From: Cellulomonas soli
GTDB lineage: Bacteria > Actinomycetota > Actinomycetes > Actinomycetales > Cellulomonadaceae
Reading direction: 5' to 3'
Assembly (NCBI RefSeq): GCF_013409305.1
Contig: NZ_JACBZJ010000001.1
Span: 4,092,001 to 4,156,000 of the forward strand
Length of the DNA stretch: 64,000 nt
The position numbers and the translations under genes are program-made. Position 1 is the first letter of the stretch. Each line of letters starts with the position of its first letter. Shown one piece after another: positions 17,985 through 26,269 of this stretch. The notes under the pieces were generated by a model. It did not search any database. It was not told the origin of the DNA and saw nothing but the letters and a program-made list of their open reading frames with translations.

Positions 17985-18605
17985 GTGAACGGCGAGCACT
18001 ACTTCACGGCCAGCCCGGCCTCGAGCGACGAACGCCGCACCCTCGCGGTGACCCTGGCCGGCCGTGAGGTCGAGGTCGAGACCGCGGGCGGGATCTTCTC
18101 TCCCGACCATGTCGACCACGCCACGGCGATCCTGCTGCACGAGGTGCCCGAGCCTCCGGCCGAGGGCCACCTGCTCGACCTGGGCTGCGGCTGGGGGCCG
18201 ATCGCGCTGACCCAGGCGCTGCGATCGCCCGGGGCGACCGTGTGGGCCGTGGACGTCAACGCCCGCGCCCTGGACCTGACGCGGCGCAACGCCGAACGGC
18301 TGGGGCTCGACGGTGTACGTGCCGTGACCCCCGAGGCGGTGCCGGCCGACGTGCGCTTCGCCGCGATCTGGTCGAACCCGCCGATCCGGATCGGCAAGGA
18401 GGCGCTGCACGCCCTCCTCCTGGACTGGCTGCCCCGGCTGGTTCCCGGCGGGGCGGCGCACCTGGTGGTCGGCAAGAACCTGGGTGCGGACTCGCTGCAG
18501 CAGTGGCTGAGCCTCCAGCTCGGTCCGGCCGCCGACGTGCAGCGGGTCGCGAGCGCGAAGGGGTTCCGCGTCCTGCGCGTCACGGCCGCCGCCCGGGCGT
18601 CCTGA
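17985..18605 (+). CDS. RsmC-like class I SAM methyltransferase
   Basis: A 206-residue methyltransferase of the small-domain (MTS) family, which includes the rRNA enzyme RsmC and the glutamine methyltransferase PrmC. SAM motif I (LLDLGCGWGPIAL) and the NPPI motif (SNPPIRIGKE), typical of enzymes that methylate an exocyclic amino group on a base or amide, are both present, along with VDVNARALDL. It is only one domain long, unlike double-domain RsmC of enterobacteria. The target is probably rRNA but is not shown. The start is leaderless-type and the gene converges on the thioredoxin-like gene. Confidence 0.87.
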   Translation: MNGEHYFTASPASSDERRTLAVTLAGREVEVETAGGIFSPDHVDHATAILLHEVPEPPAEGHLLDLGCGWGPIALTQALRSPGATVWAVDVNARALDLTRRNAERLGLDGVRAVTPEAVPADVRFAAIWSNPPIRIGKEALHALLLDWLPRLVPGGAAHLVVGKNLGADSLQQWLSLQLGPAADVQRVASAKGFRVLRVTAAARAS

Positions 18606-18611
18606 CGCGTG

Positions 18612-18646
18612 CGGGGCCAGGCCCTGCACGACGGCCTCCGGCCCCG
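18612..18646. terminator. Bidirectional terminator with bulged stem
   Basis: CGGGGCC-AGGCC (18612-18623) pairs with GGCCT-CC-GGCCCCG (18633-18646), leaving a two-base bulge and a nine-base loop. It lies between the convergent methyltransferase and thioredoxin-like genes. Confidence 0.65.
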
Positions 18647-18647
18647 G

Positions 18648-19103
18648 TCAGCCCTGATGCACCGAGGCCACGGCTGCACGCGCCTGCGCGAGCGTCGGGG
18701 CACCCGAGGCGCGCCGTCGGACCGTGCCGTCGGGGTCGAGGACGAGCACCGTCGGCGTGACGTCGATACCGAGCCGTTCACCCAGCGCCGGGTGGTCGGC
18801 CACGTCGAGCTCGACGTGCACCACGCCGTCACTCGTGGCCACGACGCGCTCGAGCACCCGTCGCGTCGCCCGGCACGGTGCGCAGAACGTCGAGGAGAAC
18901 TGCACGAGTGTCACGCGCTCGCCCAGCGCCGTGCCCAGCTCGTCGGGACCGAGCCGGTCGTCGGCCGGGGTGCCGGACGCCCGCAACGGCGCCGGGTGAG
19001 GCACGAGGGAGGGCGCCCGGCCTGCGGCACCGGAGGACGGGGTCATGACCGCCGCAACGTCGTCGCCGCCCAGGCTGTTCCAGGCGCCCGGCGACGTGCT
19101 CAC
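18648..19103 (-). CDS. Thioredoxin-family protein
   Basis: A thioredoxin-fold protein with the active-site pair FCAPCRATRRVLE, a cis-Pro region (VTPTVLVLDPDG) and VELDVADHPALGERLGI. No signal peptide or membrane helix is seen, so it is probably cytoplasmic. The first ~50 residues are proline/alanine-rich and not part of the fold. The GTG at 19103 overlaps the dapF stop by four bases (GTGA), the same coupling used by its neighbours, and gives 151 residues; the ATG at 19046 (132 residues) is an alternative. It is the last gene of the leftward chain from ybjN and HSP90-like. Physiological partner unknown. Confidence 0.82.
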   Translation of the reverse strand: MSTSPGAWNSLGGDDVAAVMTPSSGAAGRAPSLVPHPAPLRASGTPADDRLGPDELGTALGERVTLVQFSSTFCAPCRATRRVLERVVATSDGVVHVELDVADHPALGERLGIDVTPTVLVLDPDGTVRRRASGAPTLAQARAAVASVHQG

Positions 19104-20077
19104 ACGGCCGTCAGCGCACCGAGGTCGATCTCGGCGTCGGCGACCAGCAGGGCCGGACCCGCGAGCTCGACGTGACCGTCCTGCCGCGCGGTGACGCGCA
19201 CCGTCCCGCCGGGCACCTCGACGAGCCACACGTCCGGCGCGCCCTCGCCCGCCCAGACCCGCACCGCGAGCGCCGCCGCGCAGGCACCCGTGCCGCACGA
19301 GCGGGTCTCCCCCACGCCGCGCTCGTGCACCCGCATCCGTACCCGTCCGACGACCGCACCGTCGGGGCCGGTGTCCTCGCCGAGCGGCACGACCAGCTCG
19401 ACGTTCGTCCCGAGCGGCGGCACCGGGTCGACGACCGGGGCACGCGTGAGGTCGGCGGCGGCCAGCTCGACCTCGCCTGCCAGCGCAAGCACCGTGTGCG
19501 GGTTGCCGACGTCCACGCGCAGAGCCGCGCGGGCCACGTCGAGGCCGCTGACCGTGACGTGCGCGTCGGCGCCGTCCTGCGCGGACTGCTCGCCACCGGG
19601 CAGGGACCAGCGCCCCATGTCGACCGCGTACCAGACCTCGTCGGCCACGCCTGCGGGCACCGGCACGCGCGTCACCCGGCGGACCCCGGCCCGGGTACCC
19701 AGCGCGAGCTCACCGGCGCCGTCCCACAGCCCGAGCCGTTCGAGATAGGCGGCGAACACGCGGACGCCGTTGCCGCACATCTCGGCCAGCGAGCCGTCGC
19801 CGTTGCGGTAGTCCATGAACCACCGGGCGGCCGGCTCCGCGTCGAGCAGCGCCGCCCCCTCGGGGATCGCCGCGGTCGGGACGACCCGGATCACCCCGTC
19901 GGCGCCCAGGCCCGCACGACGGTCCGCGAGGGAGCGCACCAGGGCGACCGTGAGGTCGAGCACGGCGTCGCGGTCGTCGAGCAGGACGAAGTCGTTCTGC
20001 GTGCCGTGGCCCTTGACGACGGCGAGGCTGGACGCCGCGGGACTCACGGCGTGGGCTGCTCCGGGGACGCTCGTCAC
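19100..20077 (-). CDS. dapF: Diaminopimelate epimerase
   Basis: Interconverts LL- and meso-diaminopimelate for cell-wall and lysine synthesis. The 325-residue protein has both catalytic cysteines: AEMCGNGVRVFAAYL and GETRSCGTGACAAAL. The N-terminal substrate-binding GTQNDFVLLDD is also intact. It is about 45 residues longer than E. coli DapF, mainly in the middle (around 180-200) and N-terminus. The GTG at 20077 overlaps the miaA stop by four bases. dapA and dapB are elsewhere in the window, so three steps of the pathway are encoded in this region. Confidence 0.95.
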   Translation of the reverse strand: MTSVPGAAHAVSPAASSLAVVKGHGTQNDFVLLDDRDAVLDLTVALVRSLADRRAGLGADGVIRVVPTAAIPEGAALLDAEPAARWFMDYRNGDGSLAEMCGNGVRVFAAYLERLGLWDGAGELALGTRAGVRRVTRVPVPAGVADEVWYAVDMGRWSLPGGEQSAQDGADAHVTVSGLDVARAALRVDVGNPHTVLALAGEVELAAADLTRAPVVDPVPPLGTNVELVVPLGEDTGPDGAVVGRVRMRVHERGVGETRSCGTGACAAALAVRVWAGEGAPDVWLVEVPGGTVRVTARQDGHVELAGPALLVADAEIDLGALTAV

Positions 20078-21030
20078 GAGCCCAGGGTACGGCGGGGGTG
20101 CGGGTCCTCGGTGGCCGGTCCGAGCACGCCCGCGTCGGCCGCAGCGACCAGCTCGAGAGCACGGTCCACCAGGTCGGGGTCCCTGGCGTCGAGCCAGTGC
20201 ACCCGTGGGTCCCGACCGAACCAGCCCATCTGCTTGCGGGCGAGCCGCCGCGTGCCGGCGGCCGTCGCGGCCCGGGCGGCGTCCTCGGTGATCTCGCCGC
20301 GGAGCATGCCGAGCACCTCGGCGTAGCCCACCGCCCGGGAGGCCGTCCTGCCCAGCCCGGCACGCACGAGGCCCTCGACCTCCTCGACCAGCCCCCGGGT
20401 CCACATCCGGGCGACGCGGGCCTCGATCCGCTCGTCGAGGTGCGTGCGGTCGCAGTCCAGGCCGATCTGAAGCGCCGGCACCTCGTACACGTGCTGCGGC
20501 AGGCTCGCCGAGTAGGGCCGCCCGGTCAGGGCGATGACCTCGAGCGCGCGCACGATCCGTCGGGCGTTGCGGGGGCCGATCCCCTCGGCGGCGACCGGGT
20601 CGACGGCGGCCAGCTCGGCGTGCAGTGCCCGGGACCCCTCCTGTTCGACGCGCTCCTCCAGCGCGGCGCGCAGCGCGGGATCCGTGCCGGGGAACTCCAT
20701 GTGGTCCAGGAGCGCACGCACGTACAGCCCCGACCCGCCCACGGCCACCGCCCTCGCGCCGCGTCCGGCGATCTCCTGGAGCGCGGCGCGAGCGCGCACC
20801 TGGTAGTCCGCGACCGTCGCGTCCTGCCAGGGCTCGAGGACGTCGAGGAGGTGGTGCGGCACACCCTCGCGCTCGGCCGGGGTGAGCTTCGCGGTGCCGA
20901 TGTCCATGCCGCGGTACAGCTGCATGGCGTCGGTGTTGACGGCCTCACCGTTCAGGGCGTGCGCGAGGGCGAGCCCCAGGTCGGACTTGCCCGTAGCCGT
21001 CGGCCCCACGAGCGCGACCACGAGACTCAT
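20074..21030 (-). CDS. miaA: tRNA dimethylallyltransferase
   Basis: Adds the dimethylallyl group to A37 of tRNAs reading UNN codons; MiaB, encoded at 29.1-30.8 kb, then methylthiolates the same base. The 318 residues carry the P-loop VGPTATGKSDLGLALA, the NTDAMQLYRGMDIGTAK segment, the GGSGLYVRAL motif and the C-terminal RRLARKQMGWFGRD region that holds the tRNA. The ATG at 21030 overlaps the upstream stop by four bases (ATGA). Identity is secure. Confidence 0.96.
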   Translation of the reverse strand: MSLVVALVGPTATGKSDLGLALAHALNGEAVNTDAMQLYRGMDIGTAKLTPAEREGVPHHLLDVLEPWQDATVADYQVRARAALQEIAGRGARAVAVGGSGLYVRALLDHMEFPGTDPALRAALEERVEQEGSRALHAELAAVDPVAAEGIGPRNARRIVRALEVIALTGRPYSASLPQHVYEVPALQIGLDCDRTHLDERIEARVARMWTRGLVEEVEGLVRAGLGRTASRAVGYAEVLGMLRGEITEDAARAATAAGTRRLARKQMGWFGRDPRVHWLDARDPDLVDRALELVAAADAGVLGPATEDPHPRRTLGS

Positions 21031-21755
21031 GCGGCCGCCCCTGCGGTGAACCAGGTGAAGACCGCGTGCGCCGCACCCGCGGGCTCTGCGCGCGCGAGCA
21101 GCCGCCCGTCCGTGCGGGCCCCGTCGGCGGCGCCGAGCAGCACCTGCCAGGGAGCCCAGCCGGTGACGGCGAGCGCCGCGGCCTGCTCGGGCTCGACCGC
21201 GGCGAGCCGTGCGCGCGCCGCGGGCGTGGGGTCGGCCAGGTCCCGCGCGCAGGCGGCGTCGAGACCGGGCGCCCGAGGGTCGTCGGCGAGCGGGGCGTCG
21301 GGCCCGTGCCGGGCGCTGAGCGAGCCGACCACGACCAGGACCGTCGGACCGTCGGCCACCAGGGCGGCGCCCAGCCGGAGCAGCTGCGCGGCAGGCGTCG
21401 ACCCCGTGACCTCGACCACCTCGTCGGGCGAGCCCGCGCCGCACCGGGCGAGCAGGTGCACGGCGACGGCCGAGGCCACCGCGGGCACGGGCGCGTCGAC
21501 CGGTCCGGGGACGACCCAGCCCAGCATGGCGTCGGGCACCCCCGCACCTGCCAGGGAGGCGCGGACCGGTCCGGCGAACGAGCGGGAACGGGCGGCCGGG
21601 GCGACGACCGCGACCCGCTCGGGCCCGGTCGCGAGCACCTCGGCCACAGCAGCCAGCGCAGCCTCCCGCAGCCCCGCGACCAGGGCGTCCGAACGACCGC
21701 CGACACCCGGCACGAGGAGCGCGGTGTCCGGCACGAGCGCGGCGGCGGTGAGCAT
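21027..21755 (-). CDS. Class III extradiol dioxygenase-like protein
   Basis: A 242-residue protein of the class III extradiol ring-cleavage dioxygenase B-like fold that regularly precedes miaA in actinobacteria. The N-terminus MLTAAALVPDTALLVPGVGG fits the family, but the metal-binding histidine expected there (often PHPP) is PDTA here. The later VVGSLSARHGPDAPLADDPRAP stretch keeps one histidine. Ring-cleavage activity is therefore doubtful. I chose the ATG at 21755 because TACCGT lies six bases before it on the same strand; a GTG at 21788 would overlap the TPR stop by four bases and is the alternative. Function unknown. Confidence 0.75.
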   Translation of the reverse strand: MLTAAALVPDTALLVPGVGGRSDALVAGLREAALAAVAEVLATGPERVAVVAPAARSRSFAGPVRASLAGAGVPDAMLGWVVPGPVDAPVPAVASAVAVHLLARCGAGSPDEVVEVTGSTPAAQLLRLGAALVADGPTVLVVVGSLSARHGPDAPLADDPRAPGLDAACARDLADPTPAARARLAAVEPEQAAALAVTGWAPWQVLLGAADGARTDGRLLARAEPAGAAHAVFTWFTAGAAA

Positions 21756-21761
21756 GGCCCG

Positions 21762-21767
21762 ACGGTA
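21762..21767 (-). promoter_or_regulatory. -10 element TACCGT inside the gene chain
   Basis: TACCGT on the minus strand ends six bases before the ATG at 21755. It would give the dioxygenase-like/miaA/dapF/thioredoxin part of the chain its own leaderless transcript. Confidence 0.5.
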
Positions 21768-21784
21768 GCCGTCAGGCGCGCGCG

Positions 21785-23728
21785 TCACGACATCAGACCG
21801 CGGGCGACCTCGTCGGCCTGCGCGGCACGACCGTGCTCGCGCAGGAGGTCGATCAGGTCACCCGCCGCACGGGACTGCTGGTCGCGGTCCCGGAGCATCG
21901 CGAAGCCCTCGACCGCCGACTCCAGGTGCCACACGGCCTCGTCCACCGCACCGGTCCGGCCGAGCAGGCGACCGGCCAGCCAGAAGGCGTGCGCAGCGTC
22001 GCCGATCGCACCGATACCCGCGTACGCCTCGGCGGCCGCACCCGCACCACGGGCGGCCTCGTCGACCCGTCCCAGGGCACCGAGCGTGCGCGCCGTGGTG
22101 TCGGCGACGTCGACGAGCTCGCGTCGACGCCCGGCATCCGCGCGACGCTCCAGGTCCTCGTCCGCCGCGGGCGGGTCCACGGGCGCCGTCGACGGCGTGT
22201 CCGAGCGCGGGTCGGTGAGCTCCGCGGTGAGACGTTCCAGCTCGCTGAGGACCTGCTCGCCCTCCCCCACCTCGACCGCCGAGGGCGCCCAGGCCCGCAC
22301 GACGGGACCGCGGAAGACGGGCGCCACACCCCCGGCGCGCAGCAGCTCGCCGGCCCGCGCGTAGGCGCGGTGCGCCCCCTCGTGGTCGTGCACGAGCTGG
22401 GCGCACCGCGCCGCCTCCGCGTGGGCGAAGCCCGCGTCGGCGAGCCGACCCGCCGCCACGGCGTCCTGCGCCGCGCGCTGGTACGCCACGGCCGCCGCCT
22501 CCAGATCACCGGAGCGCGCGAGCCGCTCCGCCTCGACGGCCGGGTCCGGTGGTTCCGGGCTCGGCCCGGGGTCTGCAGGCTGTGCCGCCGCCTGCGGTCC
22601 CGGTGCGGGAGCCGGCGCCAGGGTCGTCGAGAGCACCGACAGCTCCACGCGGTGCGGCTCGGCCCGCAGCGACCAGCGCCGCGTCATCTCGTCCCGAACG
22701 GACGGCGTGCCGTTGCGCAGGTCGAACGCGTCGGCGAGCGGCCGGGCCTGCGCCAGGCACCATGCGGCGAGCTCGGCGACCGTGGTGGCCGGCACCTCGC
22801 TCAGCGTGACCGGCAGGTCGGGTACGGACGCGGCGATCAGCTGCGCGGCACCACCCACGCTCATGAGCAGGTCGAGCCGACGCCGGGGCGTCGTGCCGGA
22901 GGTCAGCCAGCGCTGGTCGGCCTCGATGCGCCGCACCGCGGCCTGCACGTTGCCCGTGCGGGCGAGGAGCTCGACGTGCCGTCCGCGAGCGCCCGTGAGG
23001 TCGCCCTCGGCAGCGTCCAGGTGGACGAGCGCCCGCCGATGGGTCCGCACCGCGTCCTCGACCCGACCGACGTCGAGGTAGGCCAGCTGCAGCCAGGAGA
23101 GCATGTCGGCCGGCTCGGTGGCGCAGCGCGGGTCGTCCTGCAGCACGCGCTCGAGCAGCCGGATGCCCTCCTCCGGGCGCCCGGTCTCGAACAGGTGCGC
23201 GGCCCGGTCGCCGGGGTCGCAGGCCTCGCACTGCGAGTAGTCGTCGCGCGCCGTCGAGACCCAGGCGTCGTAGGCGGCCTCGACGTCCGCCGACCCGCGT
23301 GCGGCCGCCCACACGTAGCGCTGGTGCGCGACCGCGTCCGTGCCGTTGCCGGCGAGCGCGTAGCGGCGGGCCATGTCCTGCAAGGTCTGCTCGATCTGCT
23401 CGGCGGGCACCGCCGGGTACTCCATGAGGTCGGCGACCATCCACTTGAACGACCAGAAGTGCATGTGCCAGTCGCCGTCGTCGAGGTGCTCGGGGTGCTC
23501 GTCGGCCCAGCGCAACGCGCGGGTGAACGGCACGAAGGCCTTCTCGACCTCGGATCCCCACACGTATGCCTCGACGAGGGTCGCGTAGGCGTACGCGAGC
23601 GACTCGGGCGGCCCCTCGGCCTCGACCTCCGCGACGAGCCCCTGGGCGGCCGTGCTGCGCGCCTGGCCGTACGGCATCTGCCGCACGCGCCCGATCTCGT
23701 GGTCCACCTCGTGGCGGGGGCGGCTCAT
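21785..23728 (-). CDS. Tetratricopeptide-repeat protein, HSP90-linked
   Basis: A 647-residue, almost wholly helical, soluble protein. TPR-like helix pairs are clear in several stretches (for example AYATLVEAYVWGSEVEKAFVPFTRALRWAD, near 47; RAAHLFETGRPEEGIRLLERVLQDDP, near 175; AAAVAYQRAAQDAVAAGRLADAGFAHAEAARCA in the second half). A proline-rich hinge lies near the middle (AQPADPGPSPEPPDP). A lone C-x2-C (C167, C170, QCEAC) is the only possible metal or redox site. The ATG at 23728 overlaps the HSP90-like stop by four bases and uses GAGGACGAGG, the end of that gene, as ribosome-binding site. A co-chaperone or scaffold role with the HSP90-like protein is inference. Confidence 0.8.
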   Translation of the reverse strand: MSRPRHEVDHEIGRVRQMPYGQARSTAAQGLVAEVEAEGPPESLAYAYATLVEAYVWGSEVEKAFVPFTRALRWADEHPEHLDDGDWHMHFWSFKWMVADLMEYPAVPAEQIEQTLQDMARRYALAGNGTDAVAHQRYVWAAARGSADVEAAYDAWVSTARDDYSQCEACDPGDRAAHLFETGRPEEGIRLLERVLQDDPRCATEPADMLSWLQLAYLDVGRVEDAVRTHRRALVHLDAAEGDLTGARGRHVELLARTGNVQAAVRRIEADQRWLTSGTTPRRRLDLLMSVGGAAQLIAASVPDLPVTLSEVPATTVAELAAWCLAQARPLADAFDLRNGTPSVRDEMTRRWSLRAEPHRVELSVLSTTLAPAPAPGPQAAAQPADPGPSPEPPDPAVEAERLARSGDLEAAAVAYQRAAQDAVAAGRLADAGFAHAEAARCAQLVHDHEGAHRAYARAGELLRAGGVAPVFRGPVVRAWAPSAVEVGEGEQVLSELERLTAELTDPRSDTPSTAPVDPPAADEDLERRADAGRRRELVDVADTTARTLGALGRVDEAARGAGAAAEAYAGIGAIGDAAHAFWLAGRLLGRTGAVDEAVWHLESAVEGFAMLRDRDQQSRAAGDLIDLLREHGRAAQADEVARGLMS

Positions 23729-25605
23729 ACCTCGTCCTCTGCGTGTGGGTGGGTCGGTCCGGCTGCGGGCCGGTCTGTGGCGGGTGCCCCTGGCTGCGGC
23801 CCGGGGCCGCTCAAACCTGCTCGCAGCAGCTGCGCGAGCGCGTCGGTCATGATCTCCGTGTCCCTGGTCCGCAGCGGCTCTCCGGCCAGCAGCAGGGCCG
23901 AGACGTACAGCGCGCGCACCCCGGCGTCCCGCACGTCACCGGCGGGTGCGGCCAGCAGGTCCGTGACCATCGGGTTCGCGCAGTTGAGCACGAGCCGACG
24001 CGGCGGCACCCGCACGGCGAACCCGGACAGCACCTGCCCCCACAGGTCGTCCGCCTCGCCGACCGTGCGGGCCAGGTCGCGCTGGTGGTCCCCGTCCCGG
24101 TCGTGCAGCAGCAGCGCCGGCAACGAGGAGGGCGCGAACGTGCGCAGCACCGCCTGGCAGTCCACCGCGGCGAGCACCCGGTCGACGTCGCGCCTGGTGT
24201 CCTCGACGGCGAGCTCGTCCAACGGGTCGAGCGGTGCGAGCACCGCAGCGACGTCGGCGGCCGCGAGCGCGCGCACGCCCCAGTCGGGGTGCCGGGCCGC
24301 GAGCCGGGCGAGCAGCTCGGCGTCGTAGACGTACCCGGCGTTCACGACCGCGAGGCCCTGCGCGCGGGCCACGGGCGCGATCCGCCGGAACTCCTCGACC
24401 GTGCCGGTGTGCACGAGCGAGCCGTGCTCGGCCCGGACCTCGGCGAGCGTCCGGGTGCCGTCGGTCGTCTCGAACGGCAGCACGTCGGCGACCAGGTCGA
24501 GCATCGTGTCGTCGGTCGTCGCCAGCGCACGCACCGCCAGGTGGTGGGCCTCGACGAACCGCCGGGCGGCCAGGTCGTGCCGGTGCAGCGTGTCGATGGT
24601 CCAGCGTCGTACCGCCTCGCCGAGCACCTCCCGGGTCGCGAGCAGCACCTCGTCCTCGTAGAGCGCCTCGCGGGAGGCGGTCGGCCGCAGCCCGTCCGCG
24701 TCGAGCACGCAGCGCACGAAGAACGACCAGTCGGGCAGCAACCCGTCGACACGGGTGTCCAGCAGCATCCGCTTGACGTACACCCGATGGGTCCCGCGGC
24801 CGGCGGGAACGGCGGCCGGCAGCACGAACGCGACGCCGCTGACCCCGGCGAGCGGGACGTCCAGGTCGATGTGCGCCAGGGGCGTGAAGCCGAGCGTGCG
24901 TTCGCAGTACCCGACGAGCGCCAGCCGGCGTTCCTCGTCCGAGCCGTAGGTGCGCCGCCAGGGCAGCTCGGGCGTGCTCGTGCGCCGCCAGACCGGTGTG
25001 CCGTCGTCCAGCGGCACCTGGACGGCGACGTCCACCGGCAGCAGCGCCCCGAACTCCTCCGCCAGAGCCACGACGGTCTCGGTGGCCAGCCAGTGCTCGG
25101 CGTCCCGACGGGGGCGCAGCCGCACGGTGCTGCCGACGGGCACGTCCTCGTCGATCTGCGCGAGCTCGTAGGTCCCGTCGTCGTGACCGCGCCACCGCAC
25201 GGCCGGGGCGTCGGGTTCGCGCGCCGAGCGGGACACCAGCTCGATCGTCTCGGCGACCATGAAGGCCGAGAGCAGACCGATGCCGAACTGGCCGAGGAAC
25301 TCGGCGCGGCCGTGGCCCAGCGCGAGGTCACGCTTGGAGCTGCGTCCGATCGTGGCCAGCAGCTCCTCGGCCTCCGCCAACGTCAGGCCGACCCCGGAGT
25401 CGGTGATCTCCAGGGAGCCGTCGGGCCCGGGGACGATCCGGACGGTCGCAGGAGCTCCGGGATCGAGCGCGCGACGCGCCGTCACCGCGTCGACACCGTT
25501 CTGCAGCAGCTCACGCAGGTACACCCGGGGGCCCGAGTACAGGTGGCGAGCGAGCAGGTCCACCATGCCGCGCAGGTCGACGGCGAACGCACGGGTGGTG
25601 CTCAT
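23725..25605 (-). CDS. HSP90-family (HtpG-like) GHKL ATPase
   Basis: A 626-residue HSP90-type chaperone homologue, divergent from classical HtpG. The ATP site is intact: YLRELLQNGVDAV (E32, N36), ITDSGVGLT (D69, G71, G73) and the lid GQFGIGLLSAFMV (105-117). The middle domain keeps a weak HtpG pattern (HRVYVKRMLLDTRVDGLLPDWSFFVRCVLDADGL followed by SREAL) where classical proteins have RGVVDSEDLPLNISRE. The C-terminus is acidic, ends EDEV and has no standard HtpG dimer signature I can point to. The ATG at 25605 lies four bases after the YbjN stop. Clients are unknown; the fixed neighbours suggest a dedicated partner system. Confidence 0.85.
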   Translation of the reverse strand: MSTTRAFAVDLRGMVDLLARHLYSGPRVYLRELLQNGVDAVTARRALDPGAPATVRIVPGPDGSLEITDSGVGLTLAEAEELLATIGRSSKRDLALGHGRAEFLGQFGIGLLSAFMVAETIELVSRSAREPDAPAVRWRGHDDGTYELAQIDEDVPVGSTVRLRPRRDAEHWLATETVVALAEEFGALLPVDVAVQVPLDDGTPVWRRTSTPELPWRRTYGSDEERRLALVGYCERTLGFTPLAHIDLDVPLAGVSGVAFVLPAAVPAGRGTHRVYVKRMLLDTRVDGLLPDWSFFVRCVLDADGLRPTASREALYEDEVLLATREVLGEAVRRWTIDTLHRHDLAARRFVEAHHLAVRALATTDDTMLDLVADVLPFETTDGTRTLAEVRAEHGSLVHTGTVEEFRRIAPVARAQGLAVVNAGYVYDAELLARLAARHPDWGVRALAAADVAAVLAPLDPLDELAVEDTRRDVDRVLAAVDCQAVLRTFAPSSLPALLLHDRDGDHQRDLARTVGEADDLWGQVLSGFAVRVPPRRLVLNCANPMVTDLLAAPAGDVRDAGVRALYVSALLLAGEPLRTRDTEIMTDALAQLLRAGLSGPGPQPGAPATDRPAAGPTHPHAEDEV

Positions 25606-25609
25606 GCGG

Positions 25610-26113
25610 TCAGGCGTCCCCGCCCTCGGCCGACCCCTGCTCCGCCTGGAACGCCGCGACGGCCTCCGGGTACGCCTCGTCGAGCCGGGTGAAGAACTGC
25701 AGCGACGTCGACACCCCGGCCGCCAGGTGCAGGTCGATCTGCTCGTCGCTGACGCCGTGCTCGTAGTCGACGCTGTGCTCGCAGTAGACGCCGAGCTCGT
25801 CGCCCTCGGGCCGGACGTAGACCTTGGGCCAGATCTTCTCGGCGTTCCACTCGTTCGCCAGGTCGAGCACCGCGCTGCGCTCGGAGACCGGCACGGACCT
25901 CGACCAGCGGCCCCGGACCTGCAGGAACTCCCCCTCGGGCCCGTAGCGGAAGAAGTAGAACAGGTGGTCGTCCCAGCGTCCGCCGATGTCGCCGTCGTCG
26001 TCGACGCCGTAGTTGTAACCACCCGCGTCGAGCCGGCCCGCGATGCGCTCGTGGGTGAGCGGTGCGAGCGCGCCGCCGTCGGCTGCGGCATCCGGCTTGG
26101 TGAAGAAGCCCAT
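25610..26113 (-). CDS. YbjN-domain protein, copy 1
   Basis: A 167-residue YbjN-domain protein; this fold resembles type III secretion chaperones and sensory-transduction proteins, and its function in bacteria is not settled. The core reads LDAGGYNYGVDDDGDIGGRWDDHLFYFFRYG, then FLQVRGRW, NEWNAEKIWPKVYVR and a C-terminal helical region. The ATG at 26113 has GGAGG ten bases upstream. It is the first gene of the leftward chain and faces two YbjN paralogues across 156 bases. It is closest in its core to copy 2. No membrane or secretion signal is present. Confidence 0.85.
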   Translation of the reverse strand: MGFFTKPDAAADGGALAPLTHERIAGRLDAGGYNYGVDDDGDIGGRWDDHLFYFFRYGPEGEFLQVRGRWSRSVPVSERSAVLDLANEWNAEKIWPKVYVRPEGDELGVYCEHSVDYEHGVSDEQIDLHLAAGVSTSLQFFTRLDEAYPEAVAAFQAEQGSAEGGDA

Positions 26114-26130
26114 GGGGAACTGACCTCCTG

Positions 26131-26251
26131 GTGAGGGCGGACGAGACGACCGGGCACGACACTACTGGCCATCGTGCAGGCCACCGCAGCGCGCCCGGTC
26201 TACCCCTCACAGGGTGCCGGGTGAGGGGCCCCTCACGGTCACGGGTGAGGG
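26131..26251. promoter_or_regulatory. Palindrome array between divergent ybjN genes
   Basis: The heptamer GTGAGGG or its complement occurs five times: 26131-26137, 26204-26210, 26221-26227, 26230-26236 and 26245-26251. The middle pair forms a perfect 16-base palindrome, GTGAGGGGCCCCTCAC (26221-26236), which covers the -35 position of the rightward promoter. This looks like a set of operator half-sites for an unidentified regulator of both divergent units. Confidence 0.55.
26159..26164 (-). promoter_or_regulatory. Possible -10 element TAGTGT of the leftward chain
   Basis: TAGTGT on the minus strand lies 45 bases before the ybjN copy 1 start, leaving room for its GGAGG. The -35 is unclear. Confidence 0.35.
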
Positions 26252-26256
26252 ACGGG

Positions 26257-26262
26257 TAAGGT
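26257..26262 (+). promoter_or_regulatory. -10 element TAAGGT, leaderless start
   Basis: TAAGGT ends seven bases before the ATG at 26270; no ribosome-binding site is present. The palindrome at 26221-26236 overlaps the expected -35. Confidence 0.5.
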
Positions 26263-26269
26263 CTCGCGC

